Shown here piece after piece: positions 34,047-44,628 of a stretch of DNA of 64,000 bases; position 1 is the stretch's first letter; each line of letters starts with the position of its first letter. The stretch covers positions 360,685 through 424,684 of the forward strand of contig NZ_PEGH01000004.1 of the NCBI RefSeq assembly GCF_002737755.1, in the 5' to 3' direction. The translations under genes and the position numbers were made by a program. The notes beneath the pieces are model-generated. The model saw only the letters and a list, made by a program, of their open reading frames with translations, searched no databases and was not told the origin of the DNA. Source of the stretch: Caulobacter sp. BP25 (GTDB lineage: Bacteria; Pseudomonadota; Alphaproteobacteria; Caulobacterales; Caulobacteraceae).

Positions 34047-35396
34047 ATGGTTAAGGACGCCCCCCCCGCCGCGCCAACGGGCTCGCCCCTGATCGCGCCG
34101 GTTTCAACCGCCTACCGGCGCTACGCGCTCTGGCTGCTGCTGATCATCTACACCCTGAACTTCTTGGATCGGCAGGTGATCAATATCCTGGCCGAACCGA
34201 TCAAGCAGGAGCTGGGCCTGGCCGACTGGCAGCTGGGCATGATGACGGGCCTGGCCTTCGCGGTGTTCTACACCGTGCTGGGCATTCCAATCGCCCGCCT
34301 GGCCGAGCGCAAAAACAGACCGCTGATCATTTCCGCCTCGGTCGCGCTCTGGAGCGCCTTCACCGTCCTGTGCGGCTTCGTCCAGAACTTCTGGCACCTG
34401 ATCCTGGCCCGCATCGGCGTGGGCATTGGCGAAGCCGGCTGCACGCCGCCCGCCCATTCGCTGATCTCCGACTATGTGCCGAAGGAAAAGCGCGCTAGCG
34501 CCATCGCTTTCTATTCGATCGGCACTCCGTTGGGCACGCTGGTCGGCATGGCCATGGGCGGGCTGGTGGCCGACGCCTATGGCTGGCGCGTAGCCTTCAT
34601 GGTCGCCGGCGCGCCGGGCGTGGTGTTCGCGATCATCGCCGCCCTGACCCTGGTCGAGCCGCGCAAGCAGCTCGCCGCCGATCTTGCCGCCCGCGCGGCC
34701 CAGCCCCTTGGATTCGGCGCGGCCCTGGCGGTGCTGATGGCCAAGAAGACCTTCTGGCTGGTGGCCCTGGCTGCGGCGATCAAGGCGTTCATCGGCTATG
34801 GCCAGGCGCCGTTCACCGCCTCGTTCTTCTTCCGCAACCATACCGCCGAGCTGGCCAGCCTGGCGGCGCAGTTCGGCCTGAAGTCCGCCGGCTTCCTGGG
34901 CCTGTCCATTGGCCTGATCGCGGGCACGGCTGGCGTGGTCGGAGCCTGGCTGGGCGGCATGATCGCCGATCGCTACGGCGTCAAGGACATCCGCGCCTAT
35001 GTCGTGGCCCCGGCGATAGCCTCGCTGCTGGCGGTCCCGATCTATATCGCCGCGATCAGCCTGCCCGGCGCGGTCCCGGCCCTGGTCCTGCTGGCGCCCT
35101 ACTACTTGCTGAGCGCCCTGTGGTACGGGCCCGTCTACGCCACGACCCAGAGCATCGTCGACCCGAGCATGCGCGCCACGACGGCGGCCGTGCTGCTGTT
35201 CATCATCAACCTGATCGGCCTGGGCCTTGGCCCCCTGGGCGTCGGGCTGATGAGCGACCTCTTCGCCGGCCCTATGGGCATGGGATCAGCCGAAGGCGTG
35301 CGATGGGCGCTGATCATCTCGGCCTTGATGGGCGTGGTGTCGTTCTGGCTGTTCTGGCGCGCGCGCCGGACCATCGCCGCTGAGATGGTTTCCTAA
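34047..35396 (+). CDS. MFS transporter, spinster-like (449 aa)
   Basis: A twelve-segment inner-membrane transporter. TM1 starts LLLIIYTLNFLDRQVINIL, with the Asp-Arg pair typical of the spinster/anion-symporter-like group. The loop-2 motif is GIPIARLAERKNRPLI, and TM4-5 contain ARIGVGIGEAGCTPPAHSLI. It is about half identical by eye to the next gene, so the two arose by tandem duplication. Both have the same leader motif. Substrate unknown; relatives carry organic anions, sugars or lipids. Confidence 0.88.
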   Translation: MVKDAPPAAPTGSPLIAPVSTAYRRYALWLLLIIYTLNFLDRQVINILAEPIKQELGLADWQLGMMTGLAFAVFYTVLGIPIARLAERKNRPLIISASVALWSAFTVLCGFVQNFWHLILARIGVGIGEAGCTPPAHSLISDYVPKEKRASAIAFYSIGTPLGTLVGMAMGGLVADAYGWRVAFMVAGAPGVVFAIIAALTLVEPRKQLAADLAARAAQPLGFGAALAVLMAKKTFWLVALAAAIKAFIGYGQAPFTASFFFRNHTAELASLAAQFGLKSAGFLGLSIGLIAGTAGVVGAWLGGMIADRYGVKDIRAYVVAPAIASLLAVPIYIAAISLPGAVPALVLLAPYYLLSALWYGPVYATTQSIVDPSMRATTAAVLLFIINLIGLGLGPLGVGLMSDLFAGPMGMGSAEGVRWALIISALMGVVSFWLFWRARRTIAAEMVS

Positions 35397-35470
35397 AGGT
35401 CGCCAGCATCAGGGGCTGAGATTTAGCCCCTAGCGCTTTGGCTTCCGCTCCGTCACAGTCCCCTCAAGAA

Positions 35471-35486
35471 TTAGAACAAGTGTTTG
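35471..35486. promoter_or_regulatory. Shared leader/operator motif, copy 2
   Basis: TTAGAACAAGTGTTTG with the inverted core AACA-AG-TGTT, followed by AAGGGAGAG and ATG 35503. It matches the site before 34047 in spacing and flanks. Confidence 0.5.
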
Positions 35487-35502
35487 AAGGGAGAGAGTCA
35501 GT

Positions 35503-37005
35503 ATGGCCGACGCGCGTGCGTCCGGCGGCGATCGGCCGCTTTACTCGAATGGCTACAAGGCCACGGTGCTGGGCCTGCTGCTGGCGACCTACACCTTCAA
35601 CTTCATAGACCGGACGATCATCGCCACCATCGGCCAGGCCATCAAGGTCGACCTGAAACTGACCGACACCCAGCTGGGCCTGCTGGGAGGCCTCTACTTC
35701 GCTCTGCTGTACACGATCCTGGGCATCCCGATCGCGCGGCTGGCCGAGCGCTTCAACCGGGTGACGATCATATCGGTCTCGCTCGTGATCTGGTCGGGCT
35801 TCACGGTGCTGTGCGGGGCGGCGGCGAACTTCGCCCAACTGGCCCTCTACCGGTTCGGGGTTGGCGTGGGCGAAGCGGGCTGTTCGCCGCCCAGCCACTC
35901 GCTGATCAGCGACTATTACGAGCCCAAGAAGCGGGCCTCGGCCCTGTCGATCTATTCCTTCGGCATCCCGCTGGGCACCATGTTCGGCGCGGTGGCCGGG
36001 GGCTGGCTCGCGCAGGAGTTCAGCTGGCGTGTGGCCTTCGTGATCGTCGGCCTTCCGGGCATCCTGCTGGCCCTGATCGTCAAGCTGGTGGTCAAGGAGC
36101 CACCGCGCGGCCACTCGGAGATCGTCGAACGTCCGATCGAGGCCGAGGACGTGGTCATCGAGCCCGCCGCCAAGCCGCGCTTCTCGCTGGCGGCCGAGTT
36201 TTCAGAGATCTGGGCGGTCACCAAAATCCTGTTCGGCAAGTGGCCGGTGCTGCACATGGTGCTGGGCGTCACGATCGCCTCTTTCGGCTCCTACGGATCC
36301 AACGCGTTCGCCCCGCCCTATTTCGTGCGCGCCTTCGACCTGGGCCTGGCCCAGGTCGGTCTGATCGTCGGGCTGGTCGGCGGCTTCTCGGCCGGGGTCG
36401 GCACGCTGGTGGGCGGCTTCCTGTCGGACTGGGCGGGCAAGAAGAGCGCCAAGTGGTACGCCCTGACGCCGGCGATCGGCCTCTTGATCTGCACGCCGAT
36501 CTATATCGCCGCCTATATGCAGACCAGCTGGGAGGCCACGGCGCTGATCCTGCTGATCCCGGGCATCTTCCATTACACGTACCTAGCCCCGACCTTCGGC
36601 GTGGTGCAGAACTCGGTCGAGCCGCGCCGGCGGGCCACCGCCACGGCGCTGCTGTTCTTTTTCCTCAACCTGATCGCCCTGGGCGGCGGACCGGTCTTCA
36701 CTGGCTGGCTGATCGACCACCTGGCGCAGTTCAACTTCAACAATCCGGGCTCGACCGGCATCCTGCACGCCCTGGCCGGCTCGTTTGGCGAGGCCGGCGC
36801 TCACAGCTTTACGCTGAGCTGCCCCGGCGGCCTGGCTGCGGCGGGCTCCGCGCCCGAGCTCGCCCGGGCCTGCGCCGACGCCTCGGCCCGCTCGACCCAG
36901 CAAGGCATCATCGTCTCGCTGTGCTTCTACGCCTGGGCCGGCGTCCACTACGCCCTGGCGGCGATTGGGCTGGTCAAGCACATGAAGGAGCGGGCCGGGG
37001 CATAG
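35503..37005 (+). CDS. MFS transporter, spinster-like (500 aa)
   Basis: A paralogue of the preceding transporter: TYTFNFIDRTIIATIGQAI in TM1, GIPIARLAERFNRVTI after TM2 and FGVGVGEAGCSPPSHSLI in TM4. It has an extra charged loop in the middle (residues about 190-230, PIEAEDVVIEPAAKPR) and a longer periplasmic loop near the C terminus rich in Ala and Cys. ATG 35503 follows GGGAGAGAG. The pair probably moves related compounds under one regulator. Confidence 0.88.
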   Translation: MADARASGGDRPLYSNGYKATVLGLLLATYTFNFIDRTIIATIGQAIKVDLKLTDTQLGLLGGLYFALLYTILGIPIARLAERFNRVTIISVSLVIWSGFTVLCGAAANFAQLALYRFGVGVGEAGCSPPSHSLISDYYEPKKRASALSIYSFGIPLGTMFGAVAGGWLAQEFSWRVAFVIVGLPGILLALIVKLVVKEPPRGHSEIVERPIEAEDVVIEPAAKPRFSLAAEFSEIWAVTKILFGKWPVLHMVLGVTIASFGSYGSNAFAPPYFVRAFDLGLAQVGLIVGLVGGFSAGVGTLVGGFLSDWAGKKSAKWYALTPAIGLLICTPIYIAAYMQTSWEATALILLIPGIFHYTYLAPTFGVVQNSVEPRRRATATALLFFFLNLIALGGGPVFTGWLIDHLAQFNFNNPGSTGILHALAGSFGEAGAHSFTLSCPGGLAAAGSAPELARACADASARSTQQGIIVSLCFYAWAGVHYALAAIGLVKHMKERAGA

Positions 37006-37016
37006 GCGCGATACTC

Positions 37017-37117
37017 GCCCCCTCCGGATGCTGCGCATCCTCCTCCCCCATAGGGGGAAGAAGACCGCGCGATCCTTCTTCCCCCTCTGGGGGAGGAGCG
37101 CGAAGCGCGGAGGGGGC
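37017..37117. repeat. Intergenic G/C-tract repeat, family A variant
   Basis: Starts CCCCCTCCGGATGC and ends GCGGAGGGGGC, with CCCCC/GGGGG hairpins inside. Its left half matches the copies at 33193 and 59419; the right half differs. Confidence 0.7.
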
Positions 37118-37192
37118 AAGTGACCGCCAACGACGCTAAGTAATAACCCTCTTCCCTTGACTCATCGGCTCGCCAGGCCGAAACGCCCGCCC

Positions 37193-38503
<1,311 letters not shown>

Positions 38504-38507
38504 GACC

Positions 38508-39251
38508 TTGGACGACGCGCCGATCCTGCGCCTGAACCCGGCGCTCGATCCGGCCGCCTTCGCGGCGGCCTACGCCCGCGAGGGCGTGGCGCGCATTCCT
38601 GACGTGTTCGAGCCAGCGGTCGTCGATCGCCTGGCTGGCATCCTCGAACAGACCATCGACTGGGACATCATCTGCTCAGACGAGCGCGGCAAGGCCGAGG
38701 TGCTGGACCGCGCGCGGCGCCAGGCCCTGGGCGGCGACGCGGTAGCCGAGCGGCTCCGCGCGGCGACGCTGCGAGCCCGCGACGGCTTCGCCTATGTCTA
38801 TCTCGGCTATCCGATGGTCGACGCCTATCTGGCGGGCCGAGACCCCGGCCATCCGATCCACGCCCTGACCGAGTTCCTCAACAGTCCGGCGTTCATCGGC
38901 TTCTGCTCGGCCGTGACGGGCGAGACGACCGTCACCAAGATCGACGGCCAGGCCACGTGCTACCGCCCGGGCGACTTCCTGACCCAGCACGACGACACCG
39001 GCGTTGGCGAGCGGCTGGCGGCCTACACCCTGGGCCTGACGCGCACCTGGCGGCCGGACTGGGGCGGCCAGTTGCTGTTCCACGACGCCAAGGGCGATGT
39101 CGAGCGCGGCTATGCGCCGGCCTGGAACACCCTGACGCTGTTTCGCGTGCCGCGCGTCCACTCGGTGGCGCCGGTCGCGCCCTATGCCGGCGCGGCGCGG
39201 CTGATGATCACCGGCTGGCTGAGGAACGATCCGCCCCATGGCGGCGGTTAA
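38508..39251 (+). CDS. 2-oxoglutarate/Fe(II) dioxygenase, prolyl-hydroxylase-like
   Basis: A 247-residue oxygenase using Fe(II) and 2-oxoglutarate. The double-stranded beta-helix region shows the metal ligands His and Asp in FLTQHDDTG and the distal His in RVPRVHSVAPV, with Arg downstream (GAARLMITGWLR) for 2-oxoglutarate. The start appears to be TTG at 38508, four bases after the purB stop, and its end overlaps the glycosylase gene, so the three may be co-transcribed. Homologous domains hydroxylate proline in proteins such as ribosomal or translation factors; the target here is not known. Confidence 0.85.
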   Translation: MDDAPILRLNPALDPAAFAAAYAREGVARIPDVFEPAVVDRLAGILEQTIDWDIICSDERGKAEVLDRARRQALGGDAVAERLRAATLRARDGFAYVYLGYPMVDAYLAGRDPGHPIHALTEFLNSPAFIGFCSAVTGETTVTKIDGQATCYRPGDFLTQHDDTGVGERLAAYTLGLTRTWRPDWGGQLLFHDAKGDVERGYAPAWNTLTLFRVPRVHSVAPVAPYAGAARLMITGWLRNDPPHGGG

Positions 39252-39741
39252 GCGCGGCTTTCCCCCAATCGTCGACGCCGACACCCGTGTCCTGATCCTG
39301 GGCAGCCTGCCAGGCGAGGCCTCGCTGGCCGCGCGGCAGTACTATGGCAATACCAGGAACGCCTTCTGGCGTTTGATGGAACAGGTGCTGGACACGCCGC
39401 TAGTCGCCCTCGCCTACGAGGACCGCCTGGCAGCCTTGAAGGCGCGGGGCGTTGGCCTTTGGGACGTCATCGCGCAGGCCGAGCGGCCCGGAAGCCTGGA
39501 CGCGGCCATCCGCGCCCCCGCAGCGAACGATCTGTTGGCGCTGATCCAGACCCTGCCGGCCCTGCGGCTCGTGGCGTTCAACGGCGGGACGGCGGCCAAG
39601 CTGGGCGGGCGGCTGATCGGCGGACGCGTCCCGACCCTGGCCCTGCCCTCTTCGTCGCCCGCCCACGCCGCGCGCAGCTTTGAGCAAAAGGCGCAGGTCT
39701 GGCGCCAGCTTGCGCCGTTTGTCAGCTTCCGGCCCCAATAA
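39238..39741 (+). CDS. DNA-deoxyinosine / uracil-type glycosylase
   Basis: A 167-residue member of the uracil-DNA glycosylase superfamily, of the hypoxanthine-DNA glycosylase group. Visible motifs are VLILGSLPGEASL (motif 1), YYGNTRNAFW, VGLWDVIAQA and the C-terminal LPSSSPAHA (motif 2 loop that inserts into DNA). It removes deaminated purine or pyrimidine bases at the start of base excision repair. ATG 39238 overlaps the oxygenase end by 14 bases. Location after purB and before a terminator suggests the end of a small transcription unit. Confidence 0.85.
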   Translation: MAAVKRGFPPIVDADTRVLILGSLPGEASLAARQYYGNTRNAFWRLMEQVLDTPLVALAYEDRLAALKARGVGLWDVIAQAERPGSLDAAIRAPAANDLLALIQTLPALRLVAFNGGTAAKLGGRLIGGRVPTLALPSSSPAHAARSFEQKAQVWRQLAPFVSFRPQ

Positions 39742-39774
39742 AAAGCCCGCGCCGCCGGCTGAGGCGACGCGGGC
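39740..39774 (-). terminator. Terminator of the DUF1842 gene
   Basis: GCCCGCG...CGCGGGC stem (39745-39774) with an inner CGCC/GGCG pairing. On the minus strand it is followed by TTTTTATT. It lies 18 bases after the stop of the gene at 39793 and probably also blocks readthrough from the plus-strand glycosylase. Confidence 0.75.
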
Positions 39775-39792
39775 CAAGCGCCTTGGGGAGGG

Positions 39793-40215
39793 TTAGGCGA
39801 TATTCTTGACCGGCACGTTCTCGACGTGGGTGGTCACGTAGTTAAAACCGCCGGTGCCGTTCCACTGCTGATCCACCGCCAGGGCGGCGGTGAACTTGGC
39901 CAGGAACGTGCCGATGGCCGGCGGCGGCACCGAGTAGACGAACTCGCCTTGCAGCGAGACGAGCTGGTGGTTGGGCCCAAAGCCCGTCTGATAAATCTGG
40001 CCCGTCACCGGGAAGCGGTGGTTACCGCTGGCGGTTGCCTGGGTGATCTCGGCGATACCGGCCACGTGGCCCGACGCCGCCTGCACCGAAAGCGCGAGAT
40101 TGACGATCGGCGCGCCGGGCATGCCGACATTGCCGACCACCGCCTTGACGAAATAGAGACCCAGCACATCGCTGGCGGTCTTCTGGGTGTGAAGCGTACC
40201 GACTTCCGAGGCCAT
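39793..40215 (-). CDS. DUF1842-type protein (140 aa)
   Basis: A small, probably all-beta protein. NVGMPGAPIVNLALSVQAAS and VAGIAEITQATA followed by VTGQIYQTGF match what I recall of the DUF1842 family, whose function is unknown. There is no signal peptide. GGGAGAAC precedes ATG 40215. It has its own terminator and a 300-base upstream gap, so it is expressed alone. The family assignment is from memory of the motif pattern. Confidence 0.7.
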   Translation of the reverse strand: MASEVGTLHTQKTASDVLGLYFVKAVVGNVGMPGAPIVNLALSVQAASGHVAGIAEITQATASGNHRFPVTGQIYQTGFGPNHQLVSLQGEFVYSVPPPAIGTFLAKFTAALAVDQQWNGTGGFNYVTTHVENVPVKNIA

Positions 40216-40471
40216 TGGACGTTCTCCCTAGATTGGCGGTTCCGTTGACCGCCCGGCGGCACATTGATCCTTCCGACATCCAGCGCCAGATAAAACCGGT
40301 GCGAAAATTTGAATTTCTAACAACTGATGCGAGCATTTTACTCCGGAGCTCGCCTAAAGGCGTTAACCAATTCCGGACAGGGCAAGGCCTTGCTGAAACG
40401 CGGCGCCCCAGCCTCTACCCTAGGTTTTTTTAGAAAAAATCGAACGACTTCCGGGCCGCCGAGCGCGCACG
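40216..40471. other. Intergenic region with no supported gene
   Basis: A+T-richer than its surroundings (AAATTTGAATTTC near 40300), consistent with the promoter of the gene at 40215. Frames here are short and unsupported. Confidence 0.4.
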
Positions 40472-40496
40472 AAAAAGGCCGCCCCGAAGGACGGCC
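40472..40496 (-). terminator. Terminator of the DUF1476 gene
   Basis: On the minus strand GGCCG pairs with CGGCC plus an inner CC/GG around a TTCG-type loop, followed by TTTTT (40472-40476). Confidence 0.7.
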
Positions 40497-40523
40497 CCAT
40501 TCATCCGAGAATGACGATAGCGC

Positions 40524-40841
40524 CTATTCGCCAGACTTGATCTGCTCGCGAGCCTGGGCCAGCAGCTCGGCCATCTTCATGCGGACCTCGCCTTCGCTGA
40601 TGGAGACGCCCGAGCCCTTCAAGTCCTCGAAAACCTTGCGGAAAACGTCTTCGTCGCCCGGCTGTTCGAAGTCGGACTTGACCACGGCGCGCGCGTACTC
40701 ATCGGCGGTCGCCAGGCCCATCAGGCCGGCCGCCCATTCGCCCAGAAGGCGGTTGCGGCGCGCGGCCGCCTTAAATTCCAGTTCCTGGTCCAGCGCGAAC
40801 TTGCGTTCGAAACCCTGCTCGCGTTCGTCGAAGGTGGTCAT
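40524..40841 (-). CDS. DUF1476 protein, F1-ATPase zeta-type inhibitor
   Basis: A 105-residue helical protein: MTTFDEREQGFERKFALDQ, then AARRNRLLGEWAAGLMGL, then ISEGEVRMKMAELLAQA. This is the alphaproteobacterial DUF1476 family; the Paracoccus member (zeta subunit) inhibits ATP hydrolysis by F1-ATPase. ATG 40841 is the family start; the longer frame to 40934 runs through a 38-bp palindrome. DUF1476 genes commonly lie divergent to purC in alphaproteobacteria, as here. Confidence 0.9.
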   Translation of the reverse strand: MTTFDEREQGFERKFALDQELEFKAAARRNRLLGEWAAGLMGLATADEYARAVVKSDFEQPGDEDVFRKVFEDLKGSGVSISEGEVRMKMAELLAQAREQIKSGE

Positions 40842-40860
40842 GAAGGCCCCAAAGTCGCCC

Positions 40861-40898
40861 GCTTGCGCGGCCAGATCGACCGATCTGGCCGCGCAAGC
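40861..40898. repeat. 38-bp near-perfect palindrome before the DUF1476 gene
   Basis: Two exact 18-base arms (40861-40878 and 40881-40898, beginning GCTTGCGCGG) separated by AC. It lies 20 bases upstream of the DUF1476 ATG, so it would be in the mRNA leader or promoter. It has no T-run. Confidence 0.75.
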
Positions 40899-41230
40899 TC
40901 TAATTTTAAACATTTTGAGCATGATGGTCGCCAAAACCGGCGTCCACTTTCGGCTATCATGCTCCTACGCCGGCTGCATATATCCTGCCGGTCGGGTCCG
41001 CAATCTCGGGATCGTCCCGAGGCGACGTTTATGATCTTAACATAAACCAAACTCCCCGCCTTTGTTTGCGCCATCGCGCTCATTCGGGTAGGTTCAGAAG
41101 GACATTTTTTAGTGAGCGGCCTTGAGTCGAAAGCCGCGCGCAGCTATCCGCCGCGCGCGCTTTTCGTTTCTCGGGAAGTTTTTCCGGGCAAGGGCGGCGC
41201 GCGCTTCCAAAAAGGGCCTCGACGAGAGCC

Positions 41231-41989
<759 letters not shown>

Positions 41990-41999
41990 GCTTGGGTTC

Positions 42000-42129
42000 T
42001 CCTCCCCCGCTCGCGGGGGAGGTGGCGCGCGGCGAGGCCGCGTGACGGAGGGGGCGCAAAGCCCGAAGTGATGGACGGCAGGGCGACGCCCCCTCCACCG
42101 CTTCGCTGTCCCCCTCCCCCGTTCCACGG
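42000..42129. repeat. Intergenic G/C-tract repeat, family B copy 1
   Basis: TCCTCCCCCGCTCGCGGGGGAGG opens the element as a tight hairpin and further CCCCCTCC blocks close it. It resembles the copy at 47954-48070 and lies between purC and purS. Confidence 0.65.
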
Positions 42130-42144
42130 GTGAGGAGATTTAAA

Positions 42145-42384
42145 GTGAAAGCCACCGTCCACGTGTTCCTGAAGCCCGGCGTGCTCGACGTTCAGGGCAA
42201 GGCCGTCGAGAACGCCCTGCACGGTCTGGGCTGGCCGTCGGTCAAGGACGCTCGCGTCGGCCGCGTGATCGAGTTCGACCTGGCCGAAACCGACGCCGAA
42301 AAGGCCAAGGCCGAGGTCAAGGCCATGTGCGAGAAGCTGCTGGCCAATACGGTCATCGAAAGCTACCGCATCGACGTGGCTTAA
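42145..42384 (+). CDS. purS: FGAM synthase subunit PurS
   Basis: The small subunit that bridges PurL and PurQ in the three-part formylglycinamidine ribonucleotide synthase. 79 residues: VKATVHVFLKPGVLDVQGKA, GWPSVKDARVGR, and ESYRIDVA at the end, all typical. A GAGGAGA box precedes the GTG at 42145. In most relatives purQ follows directly; here it is 2.85 kb away, with a TetR/P450 block in between. The stop overlaps the convergent tetR stop. Confidence 0.95.
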   Translation: MKATVHVFLKPGVLDVQGKAVENALHGLGWPSVKDARVGRVIEFDLAETDAEKAKAEVKAMCEKLLANTVIESYRIDVA

Positions 42385-43004
42385 GCGGCGAAGCTCGTCC
42401 TGAGCATCGCCAGGCTGGTCTCCCGGATGGGCTCCAGGTCCATGCCGGGATCGATCAGCAGCTGGGTGGACAGCCCCAGCAGCAACGACCCGACCATTAG
42501 GGCCGCCGCATCGGCGTTGAGATCAGCGCGAATGACGCCCTGAGCCTGGCCGCATAGGACCATCGCCTCCAGCCGTTCCTCGGCGCCCTTGTGCGCCAGG
42601 GCAAAGGGCGCGCGCAGGTCCGACATATCGGCCACCGCGCCCGCCAGCAGCACGAAATAGGCCCTCATCTCGCCGTCCCGCGACAGGTTCGTCAGGAAGG
42701 CGTCGACAAAGCCCAGCACCGCCTCCAGCCCATTGAGCTGACCCAGGCGCCGATCGTCCATCTGCGCTTCCAGCCGGGCCTGCAGGCGGGCGATCAGCGC
42801 CTCGATCAGCCCCTGCTTGGAGCCGAACCGCTGGGTGACCAGCCCCCGGCTATAGCCGGCCCGTAGCCCAATATTCTCAAAGGTGGCCGCCGCCACGCCC
42901 TGTTCTGCGATCAGCTCGGCGGCGGCGCGCAGCAGCTCGGCCTCCGACTGCTGGCGGCGGTCGGACTGGGTGCGGCGCTCGGGAACCTTAAGGGACGACG
43001 TCAT
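42381..43004 (-). CDS. TetR/AcrR-family regulator
   Basis: A 207-residue repressor. The N-terminal HTH reads AAAELIAEQGVAAATFENIG followed by AGYSRGLVTQRFGSKQGLIE; the rest is the ligand-binding helical domain. ATG 43004 (MTSSLKVPERR) is preferred since the frame further up enters the palindrome at 43019-43044. That palindrome lies between this gene and the divergent P450 gene, so it probably controls both. Confidence 0.88.
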   Translation of the reverse strand: MTSSLKVPERRTQSDRRQQSEAELLRAAAELIAEQGVAAATFENIGLRAGYSRGLVTQRFGSKQGLIEALIARLQARLEAQMDDRRLGQLNGLEAVLGFVDAFLTNLSRDGEMRAYFVLLAGAVADMSDLRAPFALAHKGAEERLEAMVLCGQAQGVIRADLNADAAALMVGSLLLGLSTQLLIDPGMDLEPIRETSLAMLRTSFAA

Positions 43005-43018
43005 CTTGCCGAACTTAG

Positions 43019-43044
43019 TTATTTGTTGGACAACAAGCAAATAA
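43019..43044. promoter_or_regulatory. TetR-type operator between tetR and P450 genes
   Basis: TTATTTG (43019-43025) and CAAATAA (43038-43044) are exact inverted arms with partly symmetric TTG/CAA bases inside. The site lies in the 86-base divergent gap, 14 bases before tetR and 46 before the P450 gene. Confidence 0.65.
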
Positions 43045-43090
43045 TTGAGATGGCCGCAGAGCCATCCTCGGGAGGAGCCAGGAGGCCTGC

Positions 43091-44365
43091 ATGACGATCC
43101 CCGCCGACATCGCCAAGGACATTGTCGACCCCACCGCCTATGCCGACGGCGACCGTGTCGATCAGGCCTTCGCCTGGCTGCGCAAGGAAGCCCCGCTGGA
43201 CATCGCCCAGCCCGAGGGCTTCGATCCGTTTTGGGTGGTCACGCGCCACGCCGACATCCTGGAGGTCGAGCGCCAGAACGAGTTGTTCCACAACGGCGAC
43301 CGCGCCACGGTGCTGACCACGATCGAGGCCGACCGCAAGGTGCGCGAGATGATGGGCGGGTCCCCTCACCTGGTCCGCTCGCTGGTGCAGATGGATAACC
43401 CCGACCACTTCGCCTACCGCAAGATCACCCAAGGCGCGCTGCTGCCGCAGAATCTGCGGGCGCTGGAGGCCCGGATCCGCGAGATCGCGCGCGGCTTCGT
43501 CGACCGCATGGCTGAGCACGGCGACCGCTGCGACTTCGCCCGCGACGTCGCCTTCCTCTATCCGCTGCACGTGATCATGGAGGTGCTGGGCGTTCCCGAG
43601 AGCGACGAGCCCCGCATGCTGAAGCTGACCCAGGAGCTGTTCGGCAACGCCGATCCAGACCTGAACCGCAGCGGCAAGACGATCACCGACGCCGGCGAAG
43701 GCGTCGACAGCATCCAGTCGGTGGTCATGGACTTCATGATGTACTTCAACGCCATCACCGAGGACCGCCGCGCCAAGCCGCGCGACGATCTGGCCAGCCT
43801 GATCGCCAACGGCAAGGTCAATGGCGAGCCGATGGGCCACCTGGAGGCGATGAGCTACTACATCATCGCCGCCACGGCCGGCCACGACACCACCTCCTCG
43901 ACCACCGCTGGCGCGCTGTGGGCCCTGGCCGAGAACCCCGACCAGTTCGCCAAGTTAAAAGCCGACCCGTCGCTGATCTCGGGCCTGATCGAGGAGTCGA
44001 TCCGCTGGGTCACGCCGGTGAAGCACTTCATGCGCACCGCCACGGCCGACGCCGAACTGGCGGGCAAGAAGATCGCCAAGGGCGACTGGCTGTTCCTGTC
44101 CTACCCGTCCGGCAACCGTGACGAGACGGTGTTCGACGACCCGTTCAGCTTCAAGGTCGATCGCACGCCCAACAAGCACATCGCCTTCGGCTACGGCGCG
44201 CACATTTGCCTGGGCCAGCACCTGGCGCGGATGGAGATGCGGGTGCTGTGGGAGGAACTGCTGTCCCGCCTCGACAGCGTCGAACTGGACGGCGCGCCCA
44301 CCCGCATGACCGCCAACTTCGTCTGCGGCCCGAAATCGGTGCCGATCCGCTTCAAGATGCACTGA
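43091..44365 (+). CDS. Cytochrome P450
   Basis: A soluble bacterial P450 of 424 residues. The I-helix oxygen-binding motif is AGHDTTSS (263-270), the K-helix ExxR is in EESIRW (Glu302, Arg305), and the heme loop is FGYGAHICLGQHLAR with the Cys373 thiolate. It resembles the group that hydroxylates terpenes, steroids or fatty acyl chains (CYP108/125-like); the substrate is not known. Directly followed by a rubredoxin gene that may supply electrons. Preceded by a divergent TetR gene and operator. Confidence 0.94.
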   Translation: MTIPADIAKDIVDPTAYADGDRVDQAFAWLRKEAPLDIAQPEGFDPFWVVTRHADILEVERQNELFHNGDRATVLTTIEADRKVREMMGGSPHLVRSLVQMDNPDHFAYRKITQGALLPQNLRALEARIREIARGFVDRMAEHGDRCDFARDVAFLYPLHVIMEVLGVPESDEPRMLKLTQELFGNADPDLNRSGKTITDAGEGVDSIQSVVMDFMMYFNAITEDRRAKPRDDLASLIANGKVNGEPMGHLEAMSYYIIAATAGHDTTSSTTAGALWALAENPDQFAKLKADPSLISGLIEESIRWVTPVKHFMRTATADAELAGKKIAKGDWLFLSYPSGNRDETVFDDPFSFKVDRTPNKHIAFGYGAHICLGQHLARMEMRVLWEELLSRLDSVELDGAPTRMTANFVCGPKSVPIRFKMH

Positions 44366-44375
44366 GGCGGCGGCG

Positions 44376-44555
44376 ATGAGCGCGGAACCCTTCAAGGTCT
44401 GGCAATGCCGGACGTGCGGTTACATCTACGACGAGGAACAGGGCGACCCTGGCGAGGGCCTGGCGCCCGGCACGCGCTGGGCGGATATTCCAGAGGGATG
44501 GATCTGCCCCGCGTGCGGCACGCCGAAGTCCGACTTCGACATGATCGAGCTGTAG
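44376..44555 (+). CDS. Rubredoxin (59 aa)
   Basis: A complete small iron protein. Two CxxCG knuckles, CRTCGYIYDEEQGDP and ICPACGTPKSDF, give the four Cys ligands; the family residues W...IPEGWICPACG are all there. It starts ten bases after the P450 stop, so the two are in one operon. Rubredoxins usually serve alkane hydroxylases. A P450 partner is less usual, and the arrangement suggests it carries electrons to CYP from a reductase encoded elsewhere. Confidence 0.93.
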   Translation: MSAEPFKVWQCRTCGYIYDEEQGDPGEGLAPGTRWADIPEGWICPACGTPKSDFDMIEL

Positions 44556-44628
44556 AAAATCGCGCCCGCCTCTTCCGCTCGAAGCTTCGCCGCACGATGT
44601 TCAGCGTCGAGCGGAAGGGAGACTGTCG

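Noticed and set aside
35464..36114. Minus-strand His/Gln/Asp-rich frame over the second MFS gene, and similar frames over purB, purL and frmA
   Set aside because: These are shadows of high-GC genes on the opposite strand with low-complexity composition.
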